Source of the DNA: Micrococcales bacterium
GTDB taxonomy: Bacteria; Actinomycetota; Actinomycetes; Actinomycetales; Microbacteriaceae
Assembly (NCBI GenBank): GCA_024639965.1
Contig: JAHEGC010000002.1
Location: 29,555 to 89,896 of the forward strand
Direction of reading: 5' to 3'
Length of the DNA stretch: 60,342 bases
The notes beneath the pieces were generated by a model that worked only from the letters and a program-made list of their open reading frames with translations, did not search any database and was not told the origin of the DNA. The position numbers were made by a program, and so were the translations under genes. Below are positions 18,564-30,627 of this stretch, one piece after another. Numbering within the stretch: position 1 is the stretch's first letter; every line of letters begins with the position of its first letter.

Positions 18564-20050
18564 CATTTAACCGCGGTAGTCGGGGTGATGAAACGCAACG
18601 GAATGTCGATCGTGACGACCGTGCCGCCGACGCTTCCGCGTTCCCACCTGATTGTGCCAAGCAGCTCGCCCTGCACGAGCGTCGTGATGATTTGAGTCCC
18701 GAGCCCTTGCCCAACCGTCGACGAGTCAATCCCCGGCCCGTTGTCGGAGACCGTGACGTGAAGGTGGTCGTCACTTCGCTCAGCGACAACAGTGACGGTG
18801 CCGTCCGGCCTCCCCGACGTTCCGTGCTCAACGGCGTTGGTGATGAGTTCGGTGAGAACGACCGCGAGCGGCGTAGCGAACTCCGAGGGGAGCATTCCGA
18901 ACGAGCCAACGATGGTGGGGCGCACCGTCACGCCGTCAACACTCGCCACCTCCGCGGCGAGTGGAGAAACACGCGCCGCGACGTCATCGAAATCGACCGA
19001 CTGCGCAAGACCCGAGGCGAGTGTGTCGTGAACGACCGCAATTGCTTCGACACGACGCATCGCTTGGTTGAGCGCGTCCTTCGCTTCGTTTGACTTCGAG
19101 CGACGAGCCTGGATGCGCAAGAGGGAAGCGACCGTCTGAAGGTTGTTCTTCACCCGATGGTGAATCTCACGAATCGTGGCGTTCTTGCTCGACAGTTCAC
19201 GTTCTTGGCGACGCAGTTCAGTCACGTCGCGAAGCAACAGAATCGCTCCGACGCGCTCGCCCTTTTCGGTGAGCGGAATACCGCGAATCGCCGTCGCGAG
19301 TTGCTTCGCCGTGACGTCTTCCTGCCACGGCACTCGGCCGCTCGCCACCATCGGGAGCATCTCGTTCGCTGCGAGCACCTGCGGATCCCCCACCGACCGC
19401 ACGACGTCGGTGAAGTTCGTGCCCTCGAGCGGAGCGGAATACCCCATGCGGTTGAACAGGGACAAGGCGTTGGGGCTCGCGTATCGAACCGTCGCCTCGC
19501 GGTCAATGGTGACGAAGCCATCCGCCGCGCGTGGCGCTCCGAGCTTCGGGAGGTCGCGCTGGGCGTCGCTCGGGAAATCTCCCTCGGCGATCATCGAGAA
19601 TATTTGGTCCGCGGATTCCATGAAGGTCGTCGCCTGGCGATTATTGGGAATGTCCGCAACCACCGCATGGCGGGTGAGCACCGCAATGGGTTCGTACCCT
19701 CCGCGGCGACGGATGGGAATGGCGCGCACCTGCGTCGCGAACTCGTCGAACCAAATCGGTTCGGTGGGCTCGAGCATCTGACCTCGCCGAGCACATTCAA
19801 CGATGAGTTGGCCCCATGCCTGATCGATTCGCGACCCGATGATGTCCCGCGGGAAGACCGTGCTCGACGTTCCGGCACGGAAAAGCGCGACGGCGATCCA
19901 TGTGTCATCGGTGGTTTTCACCCAGATGGCGATGTCACCGTAAGCAAGGTCTGCAACAAGTTGCCCTTCGCGAACGAGATCCTTGATCCACTCGACGTCA
20001 TCCTCCGTCATTGACGCTTCGGAAGCGATGATCTCGGCGGCCTTGAGCAT
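18563..20050 (-). CDS. pdtaS: PdtaS-like sensor histidine kinase (GAF-PAS-HisKA_2-HATPase)
   Basis: ATIREIHHRVKNNLQTVASLLRIQARRSKSNEAKDALNQAMRRVEAIAVVHDTLA, HATPase VLTELITNAVEHG; adjacency to whiB1. Confidence 0.92.
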   Translation of the reverse strand: MLKAAEIIASEASMTEDDVEWIKDLVREGQLVADLAYGDIAIWVKTTDDTWIAVALFRAGTSSTVFPRDIIGSRIDQAWGQLIVECARRGQMLEPTEPIWFDEFATQVRAIPIRRRGGYEPIAVLTRHAVVADIPNNRQATTFMESADQIFSMIAEGDFPSDAQRDLPKLGAPRAADGFVTIDREATVRYASPNALSLFNRMGYSAPLEGTNFTDVVRSVGDPQVLAANEMLPMVASGRVPWQEDVTAKQLATAIRGIPLTEKGERVGAILLLRDVTELRRQERELSSKNATIREIHHRVKNNLQTVASLLRIQARRSKSNEAKDALNQAMRRVEAIAVVHDTLASGLAQSVDFDDVAARVSPLAAEVASVDGVTVRPTIVGSFGMLPSEFATPLAVVLTELITNAVEHGTSGRPDGTVTVVAERSDDHLHVTVSDNGPGIDSSTVGQGLGTQIITTLVQGELLGTIRWERGSVGGTVVTIDIPLRFITPTTAVK

Positions 20051-20059
20051 GACACAAGG

Positions 20060-21214
20060 CTACCTCCGGGCGAACCGTCGCCGTTTCGCAGGTGAGGAGG
20101 GAATTCCGATGCTGTCCGCGAGCGTTCGCCACGGCGATGATGCCCCGAGCGCTCGTGGCACCGCGTCCTCAACACCACCGCGCGAATCGCGCGGGATTGC
20201 GACACGCACGGCATGGGCGGTGAAGCGACGCATCGCGTCGATCGCGTCGCGCGTGGAATTTGGTGCGCTCGCGTTGAACACGACAACGGGATCCGATCGA
20301 AGGTCGGAGGCGTCGTCGAGAGCGCGAATCAAACGCGCCACACCGACGGCATCGGATCGACCCACCGCGACCACATGATCGGCTGTGCGCAGTAACTCAC
20401 GCGCCGCACCATCGCGCTGAGGTGCGTCGTCGACCCACTCGTTTTCTTCGATGCCGAAACCCACATCGACGATTATCACCTCGTACCGATCGCGGGCAAC
20501 CGCGAGTACCGCACGCAACTTGGCGGGTTCGATTGTCACCCAACGCGACGCACGGGGAATCCCCGTGAGCACGTCAAAACGCCATGAATCGCGCGAATAC
20601 GGCGATGCGAGACGCACCAGTTCTTCGTCGGAAAATTCACCCCGTCCGACAAGCCGACAGGCGGCCGCCAACCCCGGGGTTTCGTCGGCAAGTGCGAGGG
20701 CGATGGCAATGGCCGATCCCCGCGTGTCCGCGTCACACAGCAGAACACTCGCGCCCGCCGCGGCCGCAACTGTCGCGAGCGAGATTGCAGCGGTGGTCAC
20801 TCCGGGCGCTCCGACCGGTCCCCACACGGCAATGACGGTCGATTCCCGCTGTCGAGATGCGACCATCGTGAGTTTCGACGCGCTCGGTGACTGCGCGGCC
20901 TCCGGCGCGAACGTCGATTTGACCTCGGCAATGGACCTCACAACGTGGACTCCCTCCAGTGTTCGTGCCCACGCCTCGGTCGAGTCAGATTTCGCAATCG
21001 CCACGATGCATCCGATGCGCGCTGGGTGCAGTGCGACAAGTTCTGTCGTGAGGAATGCGACACTCGCATCAACGACGAGCACATCGAGAACGTCGTCGGT
21101 TACTCGGCGGACGACGTCGGATACATCGTCGACTCCGAAGCGAATGTCCGCCCACGCTAATCCGTCGATGATTTCGCGATCGCGTGCTGGCGCAAGCACT
21201 CCGACCGTCGTCAC
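20060..21214 (-). CDS. MinD/CpaE(TadZ)-like P-loop ATPase with atypical Walker A
   Basis: STVIAVWGPVGAPGVTTAAISLATVAAAAGASVLLCDADTRGSAIAIAL...YEVIIVDVGFGIE...ADHVVAVGRSDAVGVARLIRAL. Confidence 0.75.
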   Translation of the reverse strand: MTTVGVLAPARDREIIDGLAWADIRFGVDDVSDVVRRVTDDVLDVLVVDASVAFLTTELVALHPARIGCIVAIAKSDSTEAWARTLEGVHVVRSIAEVKSTFAPEAAQSPSASKLTMVASRQRESTVIAVWGPVGAPGVTTAAISLATVAAAAGASVLLCDADTRGSAIAIALALADETPGLAAACRLVGRGEFSDEELVRLASPYSRDSWRFDVLTGIPRASRWVTIEPAKLRAVLAVARDRYEVIIVDVGFGIEENEWVDDAPQRDGAARELLRTADHVVAVGRSDAVGVARLIRALDDASDLRSDPVVVFNASAPNSTRDAIDAMRRFTAHAVRVAIPRDSRGGVEDAVPRALGASSPWRTLADSIGIPSSPAKRRRFARR

Positions 21215-21792
21215 GGCGCTTGACCCGACGTGGCCACGATCAGTGACGTCGAACCAAGTGCACCGAGAACGCGATCGACATCGAGGGCGCTGAGGAGAAC
21301 GGTGACTCGCGCTTCCGACCCGAGCGAGCCCTCCGCGACATCGAGCAACGTTGCCCTCCCGGCAATGGTCACCGGTGGTCGGATTCCATCGCTGTCGACG
21401 TCCCAGAGACTGACTGTCGACCCGACAGCAATTGAATCGGCGGGTGCAACGCCGAGGGGTATGGCGACGATTGTGTCGGATTCAAGAGTTTCGTCGAATT
21501 CTCGCCCCGTGATGAGCTCACCCGCACCGACGTCGGTGGCAAGAACGCGGCCGATCACGTCGGCTCGATCGAGGGATTCTGCTGTTCGCCCCACCAGACG
21601 GGCATCGACGATCAACTCATCGGTGACGGTCGTGCCCGCGGGGAGAAACTCGGCCGCGAGCAACACCGGGTCCCCCACGTTATTCGCACGAATCACGAGG
21701 TTCACCCCGACGATACTGGCGACGATGAGAAGGGCGCCGATGAGGGCGCTGGACCTCAAGCGGATGGCACGAAGGCGATGGATCAGGGACAT
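21211..21792 (-). CDS. SAF-domain (CpaB-like) membrane-anchored protein
   Basis: N-terminal TM helix ALIGALLIVASIVGVNLVI; LLAAEFLPAGTTVTDELIVDARLVG...ADVIGRVLATDVGAGELITGREF; stop overlaps start of the ATPase gene by 4 nt. Confidence 0.78.
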   Translation of the reverse strand: MSLIHRLRAIRLRSSALIGALLIVASIVGVNLVIRANNVGDPVLLAAEFLPAGTTVTDELIVDARLVGRTAESLDRADVIGRVLATDVGAGELITGREFDETLESDTIVAIPLGVAPADSIAVGSTVSLWDVDSDGIRPPVTIAGRATLLDVAEGSLGSEARVTVLLSALDVDRVLGALGSTSLIVATSGQAP

Positions 21793-21907
21793 GTGAAATT
21801 CCTCTCGTTCACGTCCATCGTGTCCCTCCCCGGCAGCACGGCGGAAAGTTTTCCCCAGCCTCGACCATCTCTACACGGCGGCAATCTCCCCGTGGCAGGC
21901 TGTGCCC

Positions 21908-22165
21908 GTGAACGAACAATGGCTGCTCAGCGTGATCGATGTCGCCGAAGCACTGCGGTGCTCGTCGGACGACGTCGTCGGTTTCATCGAGAGCGGGGAG
22001 CTCGCTCCCCAATCGACAGACCCGCTCCTCATCTCCCACGATTCCGTGCGATCCTTTGTGCGCGAACGGCAACGTGCGGCTCTCGAACTTGGGGCAAATT
22101 CTCGTATCGCTCCCGACGTTCTCGCGCTACGCCCCGGCATCGCTCGTCACGACGATGAGCTCTAA
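21908..22165 (+). CDS. Small helix-turn-helix (MerR/excisionase-like) protein
   Basis: MNEQWLLSVIDVAEALRCSSDDVVGFIESGELAPQSTDPLLISHDSVRSFVRER; GTG start. Confidence 0.65.
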   Translation: MNEQWLLSVIDVAEALRCSSDDVVGFIESGELAPQSTDPLLISHDSVRSFVRERQRAALELGANSRIAPDVLALRPGIARHDDEL

Positions 22166-22660
22166 TTGCTCGAACGCCACCAACGCAAACCCGTCCTGCG
22201 TTCGAAGTTCGACAGCGTCACGCCAGACACCGTGAAGGCGTCCCCGAAGACCCCCTCGACGAGTCACCGCGGTGACCTCGGTCGCGCGCCGCTCCCAACG
22301 TCTCAACACCGCACCGAGGGGAACGAATTCGGTGACGTCCGGTGGCGTCGCGGGGCACGCACACCGACTCGCGCCACGAACCGAGTCAAGCGAAGCGAAA
22401 GGAACAATGGCTTCCTCCGTCGTTGAACACACGGTGCCGCCCACCCAGTTCAATCCCACACGCGACACGTGAATCGGCCGATCGAGGTTCGCCACGGCGA
22501 CATCGATCGACGTGAGTGCCGCACGACTTCTCAGCGCATCGCCAAAGTACGTGCGGGCTCGATCGTTTCGAGCCATCTCTCGGGACTCGTCGAGCGTCGC
22601 GTTCGCTTCCTCCAGGTCCCAGAGGGAACCGAGGCCCAGTGGATCGTATTTTTCCGACAT
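22127..22660 (-). CDS. Conserved-looking hypothetical protein
   Basis: 177 aa MSEKYDPLGLGSLWDLEEANATLDESREMARNDRARTYFGDALRSRAALTSIDVAVANLDRPIHVSRVGLNWVGGT...; TATCAT 7 nt upstream of start. Confidence 0.65.
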   Translation of the reverse strand: MSEKYDPLGLGSLWDLEEANATLDESREMARNDRARTYFGDALRSRAALTSIDVAVANLDRPIHVSRVGLNWVGGTVCSTTEEAIVPFASLDSVRGASRCACPATPPDVTEFVPLGAVLRRWERRATEVTAVTRRGGLRGRLHGVWRDAVELRTQDGFALVAFEQLELIVVTSDAGA

Positions 22661-22807
22661 ATGTCGAATGATAGGAACGTCAATCCACGTTTACGAGTTA
22701 TCCACATTTATCGACAACCTGGCTCACGCTCTCCGCTTCTGCGACAAGGTTGTGCCGTATCACCACGCATCTCGTGTGGTGTCACACACCGTGAAACGGA
22801 GGCGAAC

Positions 22808-23236
22808 ATGTCTGCCACGATCAAACCGAATGAACCGAACGACACATCGAAGAACCGTGATCCGGAATTCTTCGAGCCCCAGCCCACCCCGAGTTCGCAA
22901 CTTCCCGACCCGTTGGAAACGGTCGAACGCCTCGCACTCGTTTCGTGCGAAATTCTCGCCGGCACCCGATCAATCGAACAGATCGGTCGTTGGGTTTCCG
23001 AGGAGGTCTACCGAATGCTCGCCGAGCGTGCGATCGCCGCTCGACGCTCTCGTGGAGCCGAATCGACTCGCGTGCGACCCCTCATCAAGGTCGCGTCGAC
23101 TCGAGTTTCAACACCGCGCGACGGCGTGGTCGAAGGGGTCTCGCTCGTCACCATCGGGCCTCGAACGCGTGCCGTATGCATTCGACTCGAGGGGTTCGAC
23201 CGCCGTTGGCGAGCGAGCGCGCTCGCGTTGATTTGA
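22808..23236 (+). CDS. Rv3235-family protein
   Basis: RLALVSCEILAGTRSIEQIGRWVSEEVYRMLAERAIAARR...VSLVTIGPRTRAVCIRLEGFDRRWRASALALI; position next to secA. Confidence 0.82.
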   Translation: MSATIKPNEPNDTSKNRDPEFFEPQPTPSSQLPDPLETVERLALVSCEILAGTRSIEQIGRWVSEEVYRMLAERAIAARRSRGAESTRVRPLIKVASTRVSTPRDGVVEGVSLVTIGPRTRAVCIRLEGFDRRWRASALALI

Positions 23237-23237
23237 G

Positions 23238-25967
<2,730 letters not shown>

Positions 25968-26061
25968 TCCGTTTCATGGGTCGATGCGGTCGGGTTGACC
26001 CAGCATCGGCGTTGTGCCCATCCTACTTTGAAACGGAAACAGCGCCCTCTCGGCGGTCGAT

Positions 26062-26655
26062 TCAGGCGTCGCGAAGTACGATCACACCGTACGTCCACCC
26101 CTTGCGTCGATAGACGACCGACGGGAGGTGTGATTCCGCGTCGATGAACAAGTAAAACGGGTGTCCGACCAGTTCCATGTGATCGACCGCCTCCGCAGCC
26201 GTCATATGCGTCGCGTCGAACTCCTTGGTTCGAATGACGATCGGCGTCTCGGGCGGTTCGTTATCGTCGTGCGCCAGTTCGGCAGCAACCTCATCGAGGA
26301 AAATCGGCTGGGTCGCTTCGCTGAGCCCCATCATGTGGTGTCCACCGCCACGGTGGATCTTCCGGCGGTCCTTCGCGCGTCGGACGCGCTGAATCAGTTT
26401 GTCGATGGCGATATCGAATGCCGCGTACTTGTCGCCGGCACCCGACTCCGCGCGGATGACGGGACCGTGTCCACGGAGCGTCAGTTCCACGTGGTCGTCG
26501 CCGTGATTGCCGTTGCGGTCGATGTGACGGGAGAGCCGCACTTCCAACTTCTCGGGGGTGGCGTCGATGTGGGAGATGCGTTCGGACTTCTCCGTGACGA
26601 AATCTCGGAAGCGATCGCTGATCGAAATGTCTCGTGCCGAAAAGGTGATGTCCAT
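26062..26655 (-). CDS. hpf: Long-form ribosome hibernation-promoting factor
   Basis: MDITFSARDISISDRFRDFVTEKSERI... plus C-terminal domain AVDHMELVGHPFYLFIDAESHLPSVVYRRKGWTYGVI. Confidence 0.95.
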   Translation of the reverse strand: MDITFSARDISISDRFRDFVTEKSERISHIDATPEKLEVRLSRHIDRNGNHGDDHVELTLRGHGPVIRAESGAGDKYAAFDIAIDKLIQRVRRAKDRRKIHRGGGHHMMGLSEATQPIFLDEVAAELAHDDNEPPETPIVIRTKEFDATHMTAAEAVDHMELVGHPFYLFIDAESHLPSVVYRRKGWTYGVIVLRDA

Positions 26656-26729
26656 GTCTCACTCCTCTGCCGTTGGCGCTCTCACCCACGGCTCGGGCGA
26701 GGAATGAGCGCCGACTGTGTGGCACAACA

Positions 26730-27362
26730 CTAGACCCGCACCGGCACATTCGGAAACGAATCGCCGTGATTTCCGACAGGAGGTGTCGCCGCGAGAGCGA
26801 TGGCCCCGACGACGGTGAGTCCGGCGAGGCGACAGGCATCGATTGCCGATCTCACGGTCGCCCCGGTCGTGATCACGTCGTCGACGATGACAACACGAGT
26901 GCCGGGCCGAAGCGCTCGGCGGGCGACATGCATCGGCCGCCCACGGAGCCGCCCGATTCGTCGACGTTGTCGCTGCGAGCCCGAGTCATCGAGCACGAGC
27001 GCCGTTGACGTGCGCAGACCGGTGCGATGCGCGATGCGCCGGGTCAGATGGAAACCGCGCGCGACGAAACCCGATCGCGAGGCGGGGACGGGGATTGCGA
27101 CCGCTCCTGGAAACCGCGCACCGAGCGATTCCACCGCTGGCGCAAGCCTCCCCAGAAGTGCTCTCTCCCCCGAGAATTTGACGGCGCGCACGATGTCGCG
27201 GAGCGGTCCACGGTACGCGCCGAGCGCGAACACCGGAACGCCGCTCATCGTGAGATTGATGGGCGCTCGGAGTGCCGTGTGCAGACACTGTGCGCACCCG
27301 TGAGTGCCCCAGTTGCCGCAGCCGACGCATCGAACATCGAGGAGCCCGTGAATTGTGGACAT
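26730..27362 (-). CDS. ComF-family phosphoribosyltransferase-like protein
   Basis: CVGCGNWGTHGCAQC Zn-binding start; PRT motif TRVVIVDDVITTGATVRS. Confidence 0.93.
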   Translation of the reverse strand: MSTIHGLLDVRCVGCGNWGTHGCAQCLHTALRAPINLTMSGVPVFALGAYRGPLRDIVRAVKFSGERALLGRLAPAVESLGARFPGAVAIPVPASRSGFVARGFHLTRRIAHRTGLRTSTALVLDDSGSQRQRRRIGRLRGRPMHVARRALRPGTRVVIVDDVITTGATVRSAIDACRLAGLTVVGAIALAATPPVGNHGDSFPNVPVRV

Positions 27363-27428
27363 GTTCCCACGGTGCCGCGACGACGCCTGTTCGAACGGTG
27401 TTCGGATCGAATCGGTGGATAACCGTCG

Positions 27429-29066
27429 TCAGTGTTGGGTTGCGAGTACGTCGGCGGACAAACCCGACGATTGCCATCCCGCGCCACGCGGCTTCCACAG
27501 TTGGTTGTTCTGTGCGAGGACGACGAGACCGGACACGCCGGTGTTGCCTCCAACAATTCGATAAGGGTTCTGGGGTTGCCCGAGAAGCGTGGTTCGACCA
27601 CCGACCGAGATGATTTCCACATGCGCCACGTGGTCGACCAAACCGATGATGGCGAGGTGTGTCGCGTCGACCCACGCGACATCGACGAGTGTGTCGGAGT
27701 TGGCGGGGAGTGAACGGAAGCCTGCGAGACCGTTTGGTCGGCCATCGTTGTATTCAATGGCGGCGACGTAAAGTCGCGATCGGTGCCCGACGTTGACGGT
27801 CACGGCGAGTCGGGCGTTTTCCCTCGAGACCTCGAGCCCCGACACCGTCGCATCGCGGGGCCACGGGCCGGCGAACTCGACCTGTGCTCCGGCGACGAAT
27901 GCGGAAATTCGGGATGGCGAATGGGGGTCCACCCACCAGACCGTCAGAGAGTCGTCGATTTGAGGGTCGGCGAGCGACGGCCGGAACGACACGCGCTCGG
28001 TGCGGTCACTCACGCGATAGACGCCGACGCGCGTGCCCACCGCCGCCACGTCGCTCGACGCGTCGTAAGAAATCGACACGGGCGAAAGATTCGCGATTCG
28101 TGCACCGATGTTTCCGAGCGGGTCGAGCGCGTCACCGGAAATGTAACCGACCGTCCCGTTGCGCTCGACGAGTGGCTCATCAGCGACACGAGGGTCAACC
28201 TCGTTCACCGGGATGGGGCTCACCGAAATCGGCACGTTGTTGACGGTCAATGTGGTGGTCGTGATCTCGCCAAACTCCGCGAGGCTCGTCGCCATCTCCG
28301 TGACCATCGCCCGTTGATCGTCGACTGACGCCCGTGCGACGTCGACGGAAACGTCCACGCGCGCGCGTCCACCCGTAGTGTCGACCGGGGCGGACTGCAG
28401 TGCGCTGCCGTTTGGGAATGCCGTGAACACTGTCGGGAGGTACGCGGAGGGGCCGTCGATCACCGCGCGGGCGACCGCGGTGACGGGGTCTCCCTGGCGC
28501 GCGAAGACCCGAACGTCCGGCACCAGAGTGGTGCGGTCTCCCGTATAGAAGTACACGGTGTACTCGTCGTACGCCGTGGCGAAAGCGACGCTGGTGATGA
28601 GCGAAAGATCGGGGACTTCCGCCAAACGCCACTGTCCCTCCGACTTGATGAAACGGAAATCGAACGACATCGACTTGTTCGTTGAGACGGGAGTGAAAAC
28701 GCCGGCTTCGTCGACCCGAGAATTGATCGACGTGGTGAGCGTCATCTGCATCGTTGACGTCGATTCGACGCGCGAATAGAGCCCGCGCACGAGGGTCTCG
28801 CGAGCCGGATTCCACGACTGCGCGAGATCGTCAGTGAGGAACTGTCGTGCGATACGGAAGTTGTGTTGCGGCGCCGCCCCCGCCGCGAGGAAACCGTCGA
28901 GGATTTCGCGTTGACTCGCGCCGTCGGCCGGGCCCTGCGGAAGATATTCGACCTCGGTTTGATTGTCGACGAGGATCGGTCCGCCCACCGAAACCGGGCC
29001 GGAGAGTGGCAGCGTGGCACACCCCGCAAGGGTCATGGTGGCGAGAATGAGTGCGAACCTACGCAT
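27429..29066 (-). CDS. lpqB: LpqB-family lipoprotein (GerMN plus beta-propeller)
   Basis: Lipobox LATMTLAGCATLPLSGPV; immediately downstream of mtrB with overlap. Confidence 0.92.
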   Translation of the reverse strand: MRRFALILATMTLAGCATLPLSGPVSVGGPILVDNQTEVEYLPQGPADGASQREILDGFLAAGAAPQHNFRIARQFLTDDLAQSWNPARETLVRGLYSRVESTSTMQMTLTTSINSRVDEAGVFTPVSTNKSMSFDFRFIKSEGQWRLAEVPDLSLITSVAFATAYDEYTVYFYTGDRTTLVPDVRVFARQGDPVTAVARAVIDGPSAYLPTVFTAFPNGSALQSAPVDTTGGRARVDVSVDVARASVDDQRAMVTEMATSLAEFGEITTTTLTVNNVPISVSPIPVNEVDPRVADEPLVERNGTVGYISGDALDPLGNIGARIANLSPVSISYDASSDVAAVGTRVGVYRVSDRTERVSFRPSLADPQIDDSLTVWWVDPHSPSRISAFVAGAQVEFAGPWPRDATVSGLEVSRENARLAVTVNVGHRSRLYVAAIEYNDGRPNGLAGFRSLPANSDTLVDVAWVDATHLAIIGLVDHVAHVEIISVGGRTTLLGQPQNPYRIVGGNTGVSGLVVLAQNNQLWKPRGAGWQSSGLSADVLATQH

Positions 29067-30627
29067 GGGTTTCCTCCTCGGGAGGAAGCCCAAGCGGCGA
29101 AACGAATTCGGTTACTCCCGCCCGTGGCAACGTCAGGCGGAAGCAGGCACCTTCGTTGGGACGGGACCACACGTCGATGACGCCACCATGTACCCGCGCG
29201 TCACCGGCGGCGATGGCGAGCCCAAGACCCGTTCCTCCGGTTTTGCGCTGGCGCGACGGGTCGGCGCGCCAGAAGCGGTCGAACACGCGATCCACCTCCG
29301 TCTCCGTCATCCCCACCCCGTGATCCCGCACGGCGAAGGACACGGCGTCGGCGTTCGAATCGACCCAGACCTCAATCGGTTTGCCCTCGCCGTGATCGAT
29401 AGCGTTGGAGAGGAAGTTGAGCAGGATGCGTCGAATGCGTCGCGCGTCGAGTTCCACGACGCCGTGCCCACCCGGGGCATGAAGGGTTATGGGTGTTTTG
29501 TGCGTCGCAGCGAGAGTCGCAACATTGTCGATGCACGCCTGCGCGACGCTCGCGGGTGAAACCTGTTCACTCTCGAGGTCGGCCGCGCCGGCATCGATGC
29601 GGGAGAGTTCGAGAAGTTCTCCGAGTAGATTCTCGAATCGAGCGACCTGAACTTCGAGCAGTTCGGCGGCCCGTTTCGTGTCCTTGTCAAACGACTTGCG
29701 GTTTTGATAGAGCATGCTCGTCGCGAGCTTGATGGTTGTCAGCGGCGTACGCAACTCGTGGGAGACGTCCGAGACGAACTGCTGTTGAAGGGTCGAGAGC
29801 GTCGCCAGCGTCGTGATCTGACCCTCGATCGACTCCGCCATTCGGTTGAACGAGGTCGCGAGCGTCGCCGAGACGTCGTGGCCCTCCACCGAGATGCGTT
29901 CCCCCAGATTGCCTGCGGCGAATCGTTCCGCGGTCGCCGCCGTCATCATGATCGGGCGAATCGCCCGCGTTGACACCGTCCACACGATGAGACCCGTGAA
30001 CGCCACGAAGAGGATCCCGCCGATTCCCAGGGCGTATTGAACGAATGCGAGGTTCTGTGCGACGTCGGCCAACGTGTACACGAACACGAGGTCGTAGCGT
30101 CCGGCGGTCGGCACGTCGATGTTCGTTCCCGTCGCGATTCCGGGGATTCCGCCCGGAAGTTCGACCGATTGAACGTGCACGTTCGCTCGGTCGTCGTGTA
30201 TCGCGGTGCGCAGATTCGCGCTGACAACATCGACGGGGAAGTTCACCGACGACGTGCTCGTCATCACCTGATCGGAGGTTTGTCCCGGTACGCGAAGGAG
30301 CGCGAATCCCGAAAGTCCGGGCGAATTGGTGGTCGCACGGATCGTGTTCTGCGCCAACGCGTTCGCCCCTTCGACGTCGATGAAACCGCGCGCGTCGATT
30401 GCCCCGTCGAATTGCGCCTGCACGCTTCCCGACACGGCTTGCGTCTCGGCGATGATCTGGTTGCGACGGGACTCGAAGAGGTTGCGCTCGATCGTGTACG
30501 ACAACACGCCACCGAGGATCACGACGGCAACGAGGGAGAGACCGAGCGACACGGCGACCATGCGCAGTCGGAGGGAACTGAGCCAGTAGGAACGAAAGCG
30601 TCGAGCGATTCGGCGGAAAATCGTCAT
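29059..30627 (-). CDS. mtrB: MtrB sensor histidine kinase
   Basis: HAMP, HisKA FVSDVSHELRTPLTTIKLATSMLY, HATPase; operon mtrA-mtrB-lpqB. Confidence 0.95.
   Translation of the reverse strand: MTIFRRIARRFRSYWLSSLRLRMVAVSLGLSLVAVVILGGVLSYTIERNLFESRRNQIIAETQAVSGSVQAQFDGAIDARGFIDVEGANALAQNTIRATTNSPGLSGFALLRVPGQTSDQVMTSTSSVNFPVDVVSANLRTAIHDDRANVHVQSVELPGGIPGIATGTNIDVPTAGRYDLVFVYTLADVAQNLAFVQYALGIGGILFVAFTGLIVWTVSTRAIRPIMMTAATAERFAAGNLGERISVEGHDVSATLATSFNRMAESIEGQITTLATLSTLQQQFVSDVSHELRTPLTTIKLATSMLYQNRKSFDKDTKRAAELLEVQVARFENLLGELLELSRIDAGAADLESEQVSPASVAQACIDNVATLAATHKTPITLHAPGGHGVVELDARRIRRILLNFLSNAIDHGEGKPIEVWVDSNADAVSFAVRDHGVGMTETEVDRVFDRFWRADPSRQRKTGGTGLGLAIAAGDARVHGGVIDVWSRPNEGACFRLTLPRAGVTEFVSPLGLPPEEETHA

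Noticed and set aside
26672-26717. Possible stem GTTGGCGCTC ... GAGCGCCGAC between comF and hpf
   Set aside because: Loop is long (about 25 nt) and no T-tract; too weak to call a terminator or riboswitch.
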